Positions 45,774 to 58,947 are shown, counted from the stretch's first letter. The stretch: 64,000 nt of DNA from Undaria pinnatifida (GCA_012845835.1 JABAKD010000036.1:2845702-2909701); one strand, 5' to 3'. Numbers and translations: made by a program. The notes: generated from the sequence alone by a model not told the origin.

Positions 45774-48700
45774 ATCGTGCAACCGCGGTAGGGCGGCTGG
45801 CATTATATGGAGCCAAGTGCAACAGTGAAGACTGAATTTTAGTGGAGTTAGAATGCCGTCGTGACGGCAGAGAGTTTATCCCCTTTAATTTTGTTCGCGC
45901 ATAGGTCCAAAATATACATGCACAAGCTTGGACTTGTGTGGTGACACTGAAGTTCACACCTGGTGCTGGCAATATTTATAAGGTGCTCAGATTTTGTGAA
46001 CGCCACAACCGGGCCAGAAACAAACACAAAAACACTCTTCAACGCTGACGGTATTATCAACAGAGGTGTAGTTAAGAGGCAAATGAGTATGTCGAGGTAG
46101 ATCACGTTAGCCGGGTGGGTGAGGTACTCAAGTGTAGAGTCCCGCCTCGTTCTAGACACATCAACAGGTTTTGGAAACCACGAAGTTTCCTCCTCCGGAG
46201 CTCTACATGTTTCTGACATAGGTTAAGTGGCTCAGCCCATAATGCATCTGTAAAAGTAACCCAATTATCCCTAGTGATCAGCGATTCATTGCTGCAAATA
46301 TGCTAACACAAGGCCTTGAGCGACACGCTGCGCTCCAGCTACCGAGCTTGTTAAGCGTTGCTCCAATCGCTTGTGATGGGTGTCAACCTTGGGAACGGAA
46401 AGTAGAAATGTCAACGCCTGTTGGATCCAGTTGTTTCTGACAAAAATATTTGAGAGGTTCAACTGCAACTAACCCCATAGTCTAAACGTGTAGTCTACAT
46501 GGGCACTTAACAAACGTCGAAAAGCGCAACACGCAATGCCAGCGCATTTTTATCGTAGTAGAGTATTAGAGAAATTTGGTAGTTGCATACGTTTCTTCGA
46601 AGATCGGAGGTGTATGTAGTGTAGCAGTAACCACTGGTCTGAGTAAATCCCGTGAACCCGGTGGGGGGTTCTCGAGGCCAGCGTCTAATTATCGGGTAGG
46701 GCTGATAGTTGTGCGTACCCTGTGACTGCACCTTCAAGCTGTTGCTCTGTTCGGCAACAACATCAATGCGGCTATGTGGATATTCAAGTTAAGACATACA
46801 GTGCTAGATACCCAAACGGGACCCTGGGCAACCCTTGGGAGTTCTGTGATGTCTCGCTGGAGGGCATTGGTGGGGTTGTTGAGGAAGAGTCTCCGGCGAA
46901 TATTCCCGCCCCGGAAGGACGCCGCATAGTCAAGGCCAAAAGTGCGAGCACGAGTGCTCTGATGTGTGAGCGTATACCGCGGATCGTGAGCTTTGTGGTC
47001 TTTCCGGCGCGAAAACGTATTTAGCGTTGATGGCTGAGAGCGGGGATCGCACCCAGCTTCAAAGAGACAGCAAATGATACCAGCTGCACTGCTAATATAT
47101 TGGAAGGTCAAAGTGTCTTGTGGCACAGTAAAGGCGAAGGCCAAATACTTTGGAAGAACAAGAAAGCACGCCACGTTGATTCGTTCGATATTCTCACCCA
47201 AGCTTATCTGTAACGGATATTCATATTTTGTCTGCGATCGTGTTCGAGTTGTGATGGAATTATACTCCATTTCGGTTATGGACAGGCGGGGTTTGGTAAA
47301 AGATCAATAAGGATGGCTACCTATGCTTCGATAAGGTGTGCCGGGCAATGACAAACAAAGTGGTTAAGCTGTGTTGCAGTCGGTTATGTATGCCGCAGGC
47401 GTTACGACCAACGCGGCACCAACTGCTTCACGGCAGCAGGCACGTTGACATTCGGACGTGTGGGGCTGATGCGTGCTGCATAAATTTGCGGAAGAAGCGA
47501 GCGTTTCCGTCGTGATAGCAGCACACTCAAACGACATCTGGTCTACGGGCATAAGTGCCTGGTGCTATACGATATACGAGAACCGGAACGGGTGAGATCT
47601 AATCAACAACTCAGGAGAGTGGGGGTGGTTCACAGGTGTCTGCGTTTCTCACCACCGGGTTGAATCTACTCACGAAACTAGTATTACCATGGTGGGCCTT
47701 CCGTTTCTTGAACCACTTGTCGACAATCATCGAGACTTCGGTGAGCCGTCTCGGTTGTGTATGTGTCGTTCGGAATCGCCGTCGAACGCGACTCGGCCAG
47801 ACATGGTCAACGGCATTGGAATGGTTAGCGAGGTGCTATGCATCGCGAAGCGTATACCTTTGGCAGGCAGTGGTTTGACAATCTGGATGCAAACATTCAC
47901 TCGGCGGGCACAAAGTGTATGACACATGAGAGAGGTGTGGGTAGTGGAGTACAATTGAATCAACCTGGATGAGGATTATGCACCACGAGAAGCTACTGAT
48001 TAGAGGAGTGTCTCTGGTGGATTTGTGATGTGTGAGTGTGTCTATGTACCTTTTTCCACCACGACAAGAACATGTGTTACAAATTCTTTCACGGAGGCGG
48101 ATTACGTGGCAACGGCTTGTGAATGCTTCTGGATGGTGTACCACGATCAAGGAAGAATGGATGATCTGAATTGTGATAATACCCTTAGAGTGAAAAGCTT
48201 GACAACTATGGCGTGGTGTACGATGAAACGAAGTAGCACCATACCACCAGATGCACCGGCCTTATAATGCGCTACAAACGTTTTCATCAACTAATGTTTG
48301 GTTTTCCCAATGCCGCCAGGCGTCTTTCCAACGTTGTTCGTTTCATCATGTCAACGTTAGAACTACATGTCCGGATAGTGATCGGCAAGCACGCACTCTC
48401 AACGAATATAATGTCGGCTAGGTAAATATTTATACGACTCCACTATCAGCATACCCGCAGTTATCGACAACAACCACCTGACGTAAACTTTGTAAGATGC
48501 CGCGTATTTTTCTGTTTAAACATTCGACGTAGCTTACTTCGTACGTAGTTCGAGAGAAATGATGCCTCTTTGCGGCGACCCGCCCGAGACTCTCACCCAG
48601 CCTTACTCCTTCCGCGTGCATTACCTGACGATCGACACGGCACCTCGTCGCAAAGGGTAGGTGTTCCGAAAACAATGTACTGATGGCGTCGTCGGCGGTA

Positions 48701-49180
48701 CACCCCGCCACCACAACGGGCGGACGGGATAGCGTGTGTCTGATTCCAACCGCATTGTGCGTGTCGTGCAGCAGCAGCACAACAAAAGCAGAGTATCCTG
48801 TTTGTGGAAGCGGCATTTTTTGTAAATTAATGCTGATTATGCTCGGCGACCCGCACCGTGGATTCTGCTTGTGTAGCAGCACCAATACAAGTAGGTACCC
48901 ACAAGGCAACGTAAAGAGCACCCCCCATTCCCAAACCGGTGCGATGACCGCAATATCTACGAGCGCTCCACTCTGCGGGTGGCTGAAGAGCTATTTTTAC
49001 ATGCTCCTCGTCTTTGCGTGACTAATAGCACCACGAAAAATCGAAATAGAACGAAATTTCCACTCCGTGCCGGTCTCATTCCTGAGTATCTGATCTTTAC
49101 ACGATTTATCACACTAAAATATAAGAATGTAGAACAACACACAACATTATACGTTTGCGGAGCCACCTGTAAATAAATCG
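45774..49180. other. Mostly anonymous DNA; possible minor coding fragments
   Basis: A minus-strand open frame at 48430-48816 (128 codons from an internal ATG; 163 codons in full) has even codon use and protein-like composition, but I recognise no domain. A plus frame at 47689-47922 and opposing frames at 46722-47270 are weaker. A tRNA-like minus-strand module lies at about 47036-47095 (TAGCAGTGCAGCTGG as A box, GGGTGCGATCCCC as B box), with poor stems. I found no repeats shared with the rest of the window. Confidence 0.3.
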
Positions 49181-49183
49181 AGA

Positions 49184-49560
49184 ATGCCGTTTTTGTTTCT
49201 TTTCCTTTCTTTTCTTCCTCTTATTGTCTTGTCTTTTCTTGCTCTTCTCATTTTTTCCTTTCATTTCTTTCCCTTTTCGCTTTCTGTTCCTTGTATTGCT
49301 TTCCTTTCCTTTCCTTTCCTTTCCTTTCCTTTCCTTTCCTTTCCTTTCCTTTCCTTTCCTTTCCTTTCCTTTCCTTTCCTTTCCTTTCCTTTCCTTTCCT
49401 TTCCTTTCCTTTCCTTTCCTTTCCTTTCCTTTCCTTTCCTTTCCTCTCCTTTCCTCTCCTCTGCTTTCTATCCCTTACATTTCTTATTTTTTCATCCCCT
49501 TTCTTTTTGTTTCCTTTCCTTTCCTTTCTTATCTTATATGTTCATTTTTATTTTTCCAGT
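49184..49560 (+). repeat. (TTTCC)n pentanucleotide microsatellite with impure flanks
   Basis: A pure TTTCC array runs from about 49300 to 49445 (roughly 29 units), with degenerate T/C-only flanks from 49184 to 49555. All three plus frames stay open as phenylalanine/leucine/serine/proline repeats, so open frames here are artefacts of the array. Confidence 0.95.
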
Positions 49561-49780
49561 TGACTTGCGTCTCGCTTGCGATGCGTAGTGATAGGTAGCA
49601 CGTCTGATATATAATCGGTTTTAATAAGGGGCAAGCTGTATATTCGGTTTTCCTAGGCGCAAGTATTGAGACGTATGCACCAGTATGGACCTGGCACATC
49701 GTAGACTGACTCCCGATTTCACTCTGTATATGCTTCTGGTGGAGGCGTAAATGGCGCCAGCTGTGATACATGCGTGTAAC

Positions 49781-49980
49781 ACCTTGGGGTGTTTTTGTTT
49801 CCTCCCTGGGGCATCCCTCCGCTTCAGATTGTCTGGAGCCGGTCCTGTGACCACTGATTTGATTATGCGAGTAAATGTTAACCTTGGGGTATTTTTGTTT
49901 CCTCCCTGGGGCATCCCTCCACTCCAGATTGTCTGGAGCCGGTCCTGTGACCACTGATGTCATTATGCGGGTAAATGTGA
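49781..49980 (+). repeat. 100-bp tandem duplication
   Basis: Two adjacent 100-bp copies start at 49781 and 49881 (ACCTTGGGGT; CCTCCCTGGGGCATCCCTCC; GATTGTCTGGAGCCGGTCCT). They differ at only a few positions, so the duplication is recent relative to most repeats here. Confidence 0.9.
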
Positions 49981-50329
49981 GAACAACAACAACAGCACGA
50001 TTGGCAAACCAAGGAATATCTCATTATACAATAGCCGATAGGAGAAATATGTCGTACTTACTATCCGGTGTACACGTCCTCACCGTTATTACTGTAGTGA
50101 GATATCGCGTTTGCTACCTGGGTCACGATGTTGTGTGACACGTCGTGACAAAGAAACATTACGATCCCTACACTGGTTTTGGTGATATTGAGTTTTAGTA
50201 TCTGATTGAGTGTGCGTCATAGAACTGGAACAAGTGAAAGCTCGTGTGTTTCGAAAAGGATCTGAAAGCATAGCCACTAGGAATACACAACAACGGAATA
50301 TTCCTTTGCGAATATATATCATTTATATT

Positions 50330-50645
50330 ATCCGCCCTCTCTCTACTCACTGATTGTACGACCTACCCCAGGATATACATGATAAACTGATACATCCTTT
50401 CCAAAACCTCCACATTTATCCCCTCAGAATAATGTATAGTTTCCACCACATACATATTGAGCTGCCCCACCGGCCCCACCCCCGCCCCAACCCCCACCCC
50501 CCCCCCCCCCCAATAATAAACTGGTTATTATTATTTTTTTTTTGTTTCTCAAAACCGTCAGAGTTATCCCTTTGTCATTGAAGGACTTATAGCTTCCACG
50601 CACAAATTGCCCCCCCCCCACCCCCCCCCCACCCCCCCCCGAAAA
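50330..50645 (-). repeat. TIR-family fragment, reverse, with C homopolymers
   Basis: The plus strand shows diverged complements of the interior (ATAAACTGATACATCC, CCCCTCAGAATAATG, TATAGTTTCCAC) between long C runs at 50496-50511 and 50610-50640. Neither terminal repeat is present. Confidence 0.55.
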
Positions 50646-51057
50646 AGAGATCCGAGACGAAAGAACAAACAATGCCCCGCCTCGTGACATGGCGCGAGTT
50701 CGCGCCCGCTGCGCGTGCGTGTGTGCGTGTAAGCTGGTGGTCGAGCAGTCCGGCCACAATCGGGTGACTTGTATGCGAGTCGGGTACATTTCGAGGACTT
50801 GTTCAGCCATAGTCGGGTGCACTCGATGGACATGCGGCTTCGTTCGGATACGGTGCGGTTTCGACCAATGAGATGTCGTCCTGAGTCGTTGTGGGACTGT
50901 GTGTTAAAGGGGTACCCGATAACGGCTATCGGTCGATCGGGTGTACCCGTTTTCGGCCGTTGCTCTTTTACAGACCGTGTTTCGATAAACTAATGTCAAG
51001 AGTGGCTGGAAACGTATTGCCGTTGGAAAAAATCCGAGTTTTAGCGCTATATATTAT

Positions 51058-51965
51058 AAAAAATGAAAATACACTCCAGCTGTGAGATCGAAGATTTCGT
51101 CGAATTTCAATAAATTATTTCGAATCTGGCTGGATCGACTCCGATGGCAACCAAAATTGGGAATGCCCCTTCAACACAAATTTTCAATTTTTATATTATA
51201 TGTGACCTAAACCTCTTGAACCCCCCCCCTCCACCCTCCCCGCGCCTTTATTACTGTATATATATTGCTCGCTTTCTGTTGCTTAAACGCCCCACCTACT
51301 ATCGAAATCCGCCAGAGTAACAAACACTTCCACGCCCTGGATATCGCCTCGTTATCGTTTCAGAACCGTCTATGCCGCTACTGCAAGTCTCACCCACTCC
51401 CGCCCCGAACACCCCCTCTTTCTCCACCACCCGCACCATCGCCTAGGCAACACTACGCGTATAGCAAATCGCTACATCTATGCGACCTAAAGCCCTCCCC
51501 CCCCGCCCCCGCCTCTCCCCGCCACACCCCCCCCCCCTCCCCCACATAAAATATATTTTTAGTTCCCACGCACAAATTGACCTGCCCCACCCGTCCCCTC
51601 CCCCCCCCCCCCCCCCCCTCCCGCCCCCCTTTTGATCAAAATCAGGCCCTCACGTACATAAAAACTCCGCCCTCCCCTCACCGGTTATCCGACCTGCAGG
51701 ATTCACTTGATAAACTGATGCATTTCCTTCCACAGCTGTCAGATTTTGTCCCCCTCAGAAACGGGTTTTATAGCTTCCGCGCACAGACTGCCTAACACCA
51801 CCCTGTTGACCCTGATAGCTACGCTGTAGTCGTAAGGGGAGTCGCCGATCTATATCTTTAATGAGGACACACAACCCGTAATACGCGCGATCGGAGTATC
51901 ACACACTGCTTGCAAAGATGAGTTCCGACAAAATATTCGATCTCACAACTGGAGTGTATAATTAT
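51058..51965 (-). mobile_element. TIR element with both terminal inverted repeats
   Basis: The left end reads TACACTCCAGCTGTGAGATC at about 51070 and the right end is its complement, ending GGAGTGTA at about 51958. The inverted repeats extend for about 34 bp. Between them lie C-run cassettes (G-runs on the minus strand), the GATATC-containing block near 51340, CCGGTTATCCGACCTGCAGG and the conserved ~260-bp terminal region. It has no coding capacity, so it is a non-autonomous derivative. Flanks are A-rich on the left and T-rich on the right, so a TA target duplication is possible but not proven. Confidence 0.75.
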
Positions 51966-54900
51966 TTTTTTTAATATTCTCGATGGCTTCGTTAATAAAT
52001 AGACAATTGAAAAAGTTGGGCGGGAGCGCGTACGGCCCATTTAAACAAAAAAAAGATTTTGCGCCCAAAATAGACGACCATGGCTGTTACCTTCCGGGTT
52101 TTGTTGTTCTCGGCGTTTTGTTCTAATGAGCATGGGAATTGTTCTATTTACGGTCTACACTCTTAAGTGACAGGTCTGGAGGTGTTGAAGTTCAACCGTG
52201 ATCGCATTTGTTGAGGTGTTCCCAGGGAGTCCCTGCTTTGAAGCAGGATTTCTTCGAAATGCGTGAAATGTGGTCATTCTAGCTTCCACGTCGTACCTTC
52301 AACCTAACCTAAATCGTACTTACGACATACGACCGAGTCGCGCGCACGAAGGCTTAGGTGTCCAAGAATAGAGATATCTACCCACGCGGGTATCGCTAAA
52401 TATAAAATTTAGGGGTATAATCACACTATGTGAAGCGGTGCATGACGTGTAAATCCGTGTTAAAAGGTTTCATTCGGGGTGCCGTTTTGTTAACTTTTTA
52501 CCACTGGTCAACCGGACCAATACCCCTTCATACCCTAGCTAATCGTGTCGTCGACAGACCATGGCATTTTTTATCGTGAGTTCTAATCTCACCATCCAAC
52601 AATTTAAATTTACGACTTCCCCCTTGTCATATTAAAAAATGTATTACCTCTGCTGTCCCCGAGAAATGCGACCACGTGTATCTGTATTTATTCGTCCGTC
52701 CGTATATACTTGGCCGACATGCTATCCCGCCGGTCTAGAGGGGGAGAGTGCTATAAAAGGCTTACTTTGGGTAGGCAATTGATCAATATTTTACCAGTTG
52801 TCAAACGGTCCATTACGTCACGAATGACCCCATGCACGCATCTATCTAACTTTGTCACCCCCGGCAGAGCCTGCACGGGGGGCGGCCTCCGGCTGCCCTC
52901 TGGGGGCCCTCCGACGACTCCAGTGGGCGGCCGACACGTATGCGGCGGGTGTGTTGCGGCAGGTGCGTTGTGCCAACCGCCCGTCGTGAGCTGCGAGCAA
53001 AGCACGTCTTTGATCCTGTCACGCTTCACGAACAAACATCGGAGCCCTAATGAGTCCCCTCGCGTAGTCTCTATTTGCTGTGGCATATATGTACAGGACA
53101 CCTACGGATTGGGGTTGGGTACGCATTACACTACAACTACGGAGTAAAGGGCACTAGATTAGTTTACACTCCGGGACCTCAACGTATAGTGCCTGCCTTT
53201 CTACCTCTTTTCATACTCAGTTAAATGACCTGCCTCTACCAATGAGGCGCGCAAGTGCCAACACCACGCTCGTCCTGGCCACGTGTCCTTCGAACAACGG
53301 AATCACAAACTGGCCACTTTAGCAGCGGAAAGCTGAAAGCTGTAAATTTCTCGGGGTGGATGGCATCAAATTTATCAACCCGCTGACAGGTAGTGTCGGG
53401 TGGGTAGAGGGATGACGGATTGGCGGCAAGGAAGAGGGCGGTCAAGCAACGTCTACTTCAAATTGTCTCGTTGACTACACAGGTACATCTCACACATTTC
53501 TGCAATTTTTTTGCTGGCTGTGTGGACTGCCCTCGATTTGTTGCAATTTGAGACGGGGGGTGACGGTTTGTGTTTCGCGCTCCCGGCTTCCGGCGGAAGG
53601 TTAAGAGGTACTTGTACACCCCCGGGTGGGATCAGGTCCGGGTGGTATCAGGGTTTTAGTCCAAGATCCTGTTTGCGCTTGTCTTCATCAATGGAAATTC
53701 TCGAAATATCCGAATTTCGCCAATGAATGAAGGGATTTGTCGAAAATGTGGTAAGCTACTACAGGGCACAGGTCCTGGTACCCATTTTGAGGACGGTGTC
53801 TCGGGTTTCAAATTCCTGATTTGGGACTGCCAAGGAGCAAGAAAGAGAAATGGAGAGTGGGGATGACAGATGGCGCTTGGATGCGGCTTAGGGTTTGAAA
53901 CATATAGTAAATATCCCTTTAAGCAATTATAATTGCTGGAAAGAAAGAAGCAGGGTAACAATTAATTGGAGTGCGGTAGATTAAGCTTACGCGGGAAGTA
54001 GGCTTAAAAGGGAGTGGTAATTGGTGCACACATTTCCTTTTGCCGCTGTTTTTTTTTTTTGCCGGTAACCGTTATATGTGCAATTCACGTTGTGGTTGTG
54101 TTTACACCAATAACAGAAAAACAAAGTTTGTTCTTCGCGTTGTACTGAGGATATAGTATGCCTGGTACAACGCACACCGTCCCCCGAAGAAGAAAGGGCC
54201 TTGGCCACAGTATTTCATGGCTCTCATTCATTGTATACTATAGATGTCTTTGATCATACTTCTGCGGCTGTGACTCCTGCTGTGTCTTTGCAAACATTAC
54301 ACAAACACTGCACCGACCCACCCACAAAAAAACCTGAAATCCATTCCCTTGTCTTGATCGAGCCAGAACAATGCAGGTCTTCGTGTGCATGTTATGATTT
54401 CCGTCGCCGAGGACAACTAGGAAAGTTGTAATGGCACCGAGATACGTATGAGTTGGTGTCAGGTACGTCACTCGTATCAAGGCCTTTTCCTCCAACATTA
54501 TACGGGTGGTGCGAAAGAGCGGCCGCCAATAAAAAATGGGACCTGGGAGCCTGGTTCAGGCAAAATTTAGTATCTGCGAAAGGTGCATGATGCTCTTCAA
54601 ATATGTTGTATAACCGGTTCCTGGATTCATCATTTTGCGACAAATCACAGGCTGGGGTTCTCATTGTACCCTGGTTCTTGTTTGGTATCTTATCGTGTAC
54701 TCCAGCTAGGGTTCTGGGGGACGTGGTGTGTCCTATAGGGCCAGGCCACCCGGAGCCCAAAAGGGTTGGTTTCCTACGAAACAAGAAGCCCTTAGTCTAT
54801 ACACACTTTCCCGTTTGAACATCATAAGGCCCACGACGCTAGATTTCATATCAATACGGCCTGTTTTCTAGTACGAGGGCCCACCCAGAGGACGCCCGGC

Positions 54901-55500
54901 ATGAAAAAGCAATGACTTGGCGTCCACAGGACCAAAGTCGCAGAAAGTGTGCTCTCGCCAGCTTCACAAGCTGGATTTGGTAAAAACTCGTTTCGTATAC
55001 CCTTCGAGGTTTTTTCATATACAGCCGTTTCTGTTTTTTTTTCATTTTCAGTTTCATCCCACATTACCGCGAGTGCACATCTCACACTATGATGCTGTAC
55101 AGATATGCCGCAACCGAACGCTGCTACTAGCCCCTCTATTATTGTTTCCCTGCCTTCAGCAGCCCGTCCACGCCCTAACAGCTACAGTGCTCTCAGTCGA
55201 GCTGTACGATTCTAGTGTCAACTCCGTGCTGTTTGTGATATCATCATCATGGAGCATCTCAAAGTAGGAACACTCACAAATATCAATTATCGGGTGTGCT
55301 ATACGTGTGATGATCCATCCGAGACAAGCCACTCAATGGTACAGTCCCACCCGCGCTTTACGAGCGACTGATTCCAGGATCGCCGGCCGAACCTGTGAGT
55401 TTGGGCGTTTGACGTGCTATACGCAACCCTCTAACCTCGTTTCTTGTATTGGGTTGGCGTCGATCGCGGCTCCATATTATATAGTGTTATTTACTACAAT
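51966..55500. other. Anonymous DNA; possible retroelement remnants
   Basis: The minus frame at 52751-53101 is proline/glycine-rich and ends a 116-codon run; I suspect an old element but see no defining motif. The word TTTTACCA followed by GTC..C(C)GG(A/T)CC occurs at about 52496 and 52790, suggesting a weak direct repeat. From 53.2 to 55.5 kb there are only short frames and no repeat matches. Confidence 0.3.
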
Positions 55501-55504
55501 TTCG

Positions 55505-55945
55505 TACCTTGTTGCCTTTAGATTGAGTTGTCTTTCTGTCATCAAATTTCTTCATTTTCCAAGAGTTTTAATGTATTTATTAAAGTAACATTTCTCATTT
55601 TGTTGCCTAGCTTTTAGAGTAGTTGTCTATATTATAACCAACTCATTTTTATTTCGATATTTTCTTGTTTATGATAGAACACTGCTTCGTATCTTGTTGC
55701 CTTTCGCTTACACCCAATTTCTCAATTTTACCGGGAGTTCCTGTATCTTACACTATTTTTTCTTATCTCGCTGCCTAGCTTGATTCGTCTTGCTTACACC
55801 CAATGTATGTGCACAGGAAAATTATTAATCCGTGAAATATTTTTGATTTTGTTGCCTAGCTTGAGGTTTGTATATCTAACAACCAATTTAGTAGTTTCTT
55901 ATCTCTTGATCGATTGCTTCTAATCATAGTTGCCTATCTTACGCT
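55505..55945 (+). repeat. Degenerate T-rich tandem repeat around GTTGCCTAGCTT
   Basis: A motif of the form (T/C)TTGTTGCCT(A/T)(G/T)CTT recurs six times at about 55508, 55600, 55695, 55778, 55850 and 55926, spaced 72-95 bp. Some intervals also share CTTACACCCAAT and CAATTTCT-like words. The region is AT-rich, unlike its neighbours. Confidence 0.55.
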
Positions 55946-56012
55946 GTCTTTCTTACATCTTATTTCGAATTTTCAGAAATTCAAATACAAAGGCGCTAAT
56001 ACAAGGAATAAT

Positions 56013-57252
56013 TCACGACAAAAATCTCCCACAGACCATTGGCGTGGCCGGGGTTGGATCAGTAAACGGCAAATACCCGGAATGGAAGGTGACACCACCT
56101 ACAGCCACGCAAGGGGGAGGAGTGGTTACCCGAAATAAGTAGAACAAATAAAACAAAAAAACGAAATAACACATAGTCACGTATGTAGCCCTGTGTTGCG
56201 TTGTGGGCGAACAGGATACCCTTGTCGCCCCCCGGCTCTGGGGTGAGCAGGGCTTCGGCAGGGCGAAATTGGACAAAGTCGAAAAACTGACAGTCCCGCG
56301 CCTCAGATAGCGGCGTGAACAACCAAACCCTTGTCCGGCACAGGACGGAGAGGGTCCTGGCAGGACGAAGGCAAAAAGGGCTAAAACAGCCCCACACGCA
56401 GTAAAAACGCAGGTTGAAATACCGCGAACAATCCGAAGGTAAAAACTCCAAACCACATAGCCCAGAAAAAACTTGGGAGTGATCGGGGGACGACGGTGGT
56501 GCGACCGTCAACTGGGCACGGATGCGCCTCGACATTCATCTACCTTACGGTGGATCCCCCGACAAAATGCGCTTGCGACATAAACGTGCAGGCACCAATA
56601 GCCTCGTACATCTCCCGTCGAAGTCGTGCAGCGCGCCGGGAGAAGTGAAAGTTTAATCGGCCCCGGGTCGTTCAGGAAGCGGACCAATAATACCTTGTCC
56701 TCGGTTGCGCTCGCACTGATGCTTTGAAGCCACCATAATCCATCGTCTCCCTTGCACCATATCTTGGCTCCCTTAGGTAGCACCGTGTCGTGGTAGCTAC
56801 GATGCTAATTGGCGCGGGAACCACAAGCGTAGTCCGGCGCTAGGAAACACTCCGCGTTGTTGTGGGGGAGCTCGCGCTGTGCCACCCCGATACGCATTCA
56901 GCGGTAGAGAGCGATTGGTTTGGCGTTGCTGGTCTGACGTGTCAGCCCCATAACTCTAAATGTGGGGGCGGGAGAGGGAGAGGTCCATTTCCCGCTTCCA
57001 AAAAGGTTCAGAGAGTTTCGTCCAAAGCGTCTTGTGTAGCACCGCGATGACGCCATCTCGCCCCCGGACCGACTGACGGCCGGTAATGTGGTCCACTTCC
57101 GGCCGTTGGAGGGAGGTCGAAACATCACCTTGAAGGGGTGGACTTCTTGGGAAATTGTTTAGCACGTACTGCGTTAACCCCACCGGTAGGTACTTGGGTA
57201 TGTCCTCGATGTCGTGGCGGCTGGTGCAGAGCTTGCAGCGTTCAATCGCCAC
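56013..57252 (-). pseudogene. Decayed retroelement reading frame with Tudor-like segment
   Basis: On the minus strand, coding-like blocks follow one another with stops and frame shifts: 57252-56956 (ends KREMDLSLSRPH), a shifted frame through about 56900-56780 containing an in-frame stop, then 56783-56508 with WCKGDDGLWWLQSISA and VRFLNDPGPIKLSLLPAR. The last block has the short beta-strand layout of a chromo/Tudor-like reader. Downstream (56535-56013) is a long open frame of odd composition, probably non-coding 3' DNA. I infer a transposon polyprotein C-terminus; no catalytic motif is present in what remains. Confidence 0.45.
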
Positions 57253-57540
57253 ACGCCGAAGGGCGTCCGAACCGGGCAGATCGGAAGTAACATGCAGATG
57301 CCAAATATTTCAACGATATATGTGGAGTGGAAGAGAGTGAAATTGTTATTCACGTGATGTTGGTTATACTTTGATGCTGTATATGTACGAGTAGTACCTT
57401 CTGGTTATCGCAAAGGATAATACTAGTATTGCTACGGCAGGTTCGTGTTGGAAATGTGTATACAATGTTCTATCCATTGGTGGTGTAGTATTATACATGG
57501 ACCGAACAGTTCCTTTTCAAATTAGATTGTATACGATTAT
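57253..57540. other. Spacer
   Basis: AT-rich, no gene or repeat recognised. Confidence 0.3.
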
Positions 57541-57545
57541 ACATC

Positions 57546-58340
57546 CTGAATTTTCCATGTCGTCGAAGATGCTGTGGTCATGTTGATGTCGTGTCCACGT
57601 CTGATGCTCGAGTTAGTGATGCTCACGAAAACATGCCCTAGCATATAGTGGATCGTCGGTGAGTGGTTTTCGTTTCCTCTACATCATGCCAGGTAGTATA
57701 TGTCAACGCAACCGCTTCCTTGAAAATGACAAACGAATTTTTTTCATACACCTGGTATGGAGGAGACGCGGCTTGGAGACTACTCAGTACGCCAACGATC
57801 AGGGTCAGGTTATCCAGCAGCTTTTTTATTTCACTTCCGCTCTTCACTCCATCTGAGACACTTCGGGCACGCGTTGGACCTAGTTCGCTGATGCTCGAAA
57901 CAAATTCCACGGAGGTGGTGTGGTAGACGAACACTGTTATGACATGCGCTGTTTTGATTGCACTTCCTCTCGGCCTGTGTGGTCTTGCGTTCTTCACTAA
58001 CCAGTTATTTTTGCACCGGGCATCGATTACCCTGTCCCTCGTTCTGTGTGGTCTTGCGTTTTCGACAAACCTGTTATTTAGCAACGAGCTGTTGGACGCA
58101 TTTTAGGGTTGTGCATAAATCGATATGTAGGCTATGTGTTGATTTTGGCGCAGAGGGAACTCAGATGGGGAAGCACAGGTTATATAGGTGTCATATGTTG
58201 ACTTTATTTCTTATGTGAATGTGTATGTCGCTTCCGTGTGCGTAGATCGTCATGATTTAGGAATTTTGTGCCCGGGTGGTTGTTGTCACATGTGTATGTT
58301 TTGGTTGATTTTCTAGACTTCGTTGACGTGGTGTTTCATA
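57546..58340 (+). repeat. ~0.75-kb repeat, copy 1
   Basis: It matches 60800-61500 in the same orientation and 23420-23807 in reverse. Landmarks are TGTCGTCGAAGATG, AAAACATGCCCTAGC, CCAGGTAGTATAT, TCAACGCAACCGCTT and TTTCGAATACG. Inside, a ~70-bp segment (TGTGTGGTCTTGCGTT) is tandemly duplicated near 57978-58075, absent from copy 2. On the minus strand a 148-codon frame runs through it and part of that frame is mirrored in copy 2. Confidence 0.75.
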
Positions 58341-58940
58341 GTGGTGTTTCGAATACGTTGTGTTTTACGGTGGTCCTTCTCCTTTTTACGCTTGTGTTGT
58401 CGGGGGGGGGGGCGGGGGGGGATTTCGTATATCTGCAAAAGTATTTTTGTACGCCGATAAATATTTTTGGGGGGGCTGAGAACGAAGGTGCGGGGGACGT
58501 TTGGAATTTTCAATGTGCCCCCTCGCTACTTTTGTTCACAATGGTGGCATGCATAGTTACCCCTGACGATACACATGCAATAACCATCCTTGAGACCTAC
58601 GGATTGTATATCGTATGTATCATATGACTCGAGTACATATATTGGAATGAAAATTTATGACCACAACAGCTACGAGATATATACGTATGTAATTCAACGT
58701 ACAACCCGGGGCATCGGAGTGTCTACATATGCGGGCTGTTTTGTCTGTTCGTTTTCAACCATTGGTGTTTTCCTACCTGTAGACAGCCAGCGCACTCAGT
58801 ATGTGTGCCGATTCCTCGTCCTAAATATACATGTACGTACAGCACTTGTAGTCGTGTGCAAGCTATGTGATCACCAAACCAATACATCTACAAAATTATG
58901 ATAACAGCAATCCTGATACGTTGATGAAAAATAATGTATG
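58341..58940. other. Spacer with G-run
   Basis: A G-rich run is at 58400-58420; otherwise anonymous. A 119-codon plus frame at 58268-58627 is hydrophobic at its start but has no recognisable domain. Confidence 0.3.
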
Positions 58941-58947
58941 AAAATGA

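Noticed and set aside
49184-49598. Phenylalanine/leucine-rich frames resembling a membrane protein
   Set aside because: They are translations of a (TTTCC)n microsatellite in all three frames.
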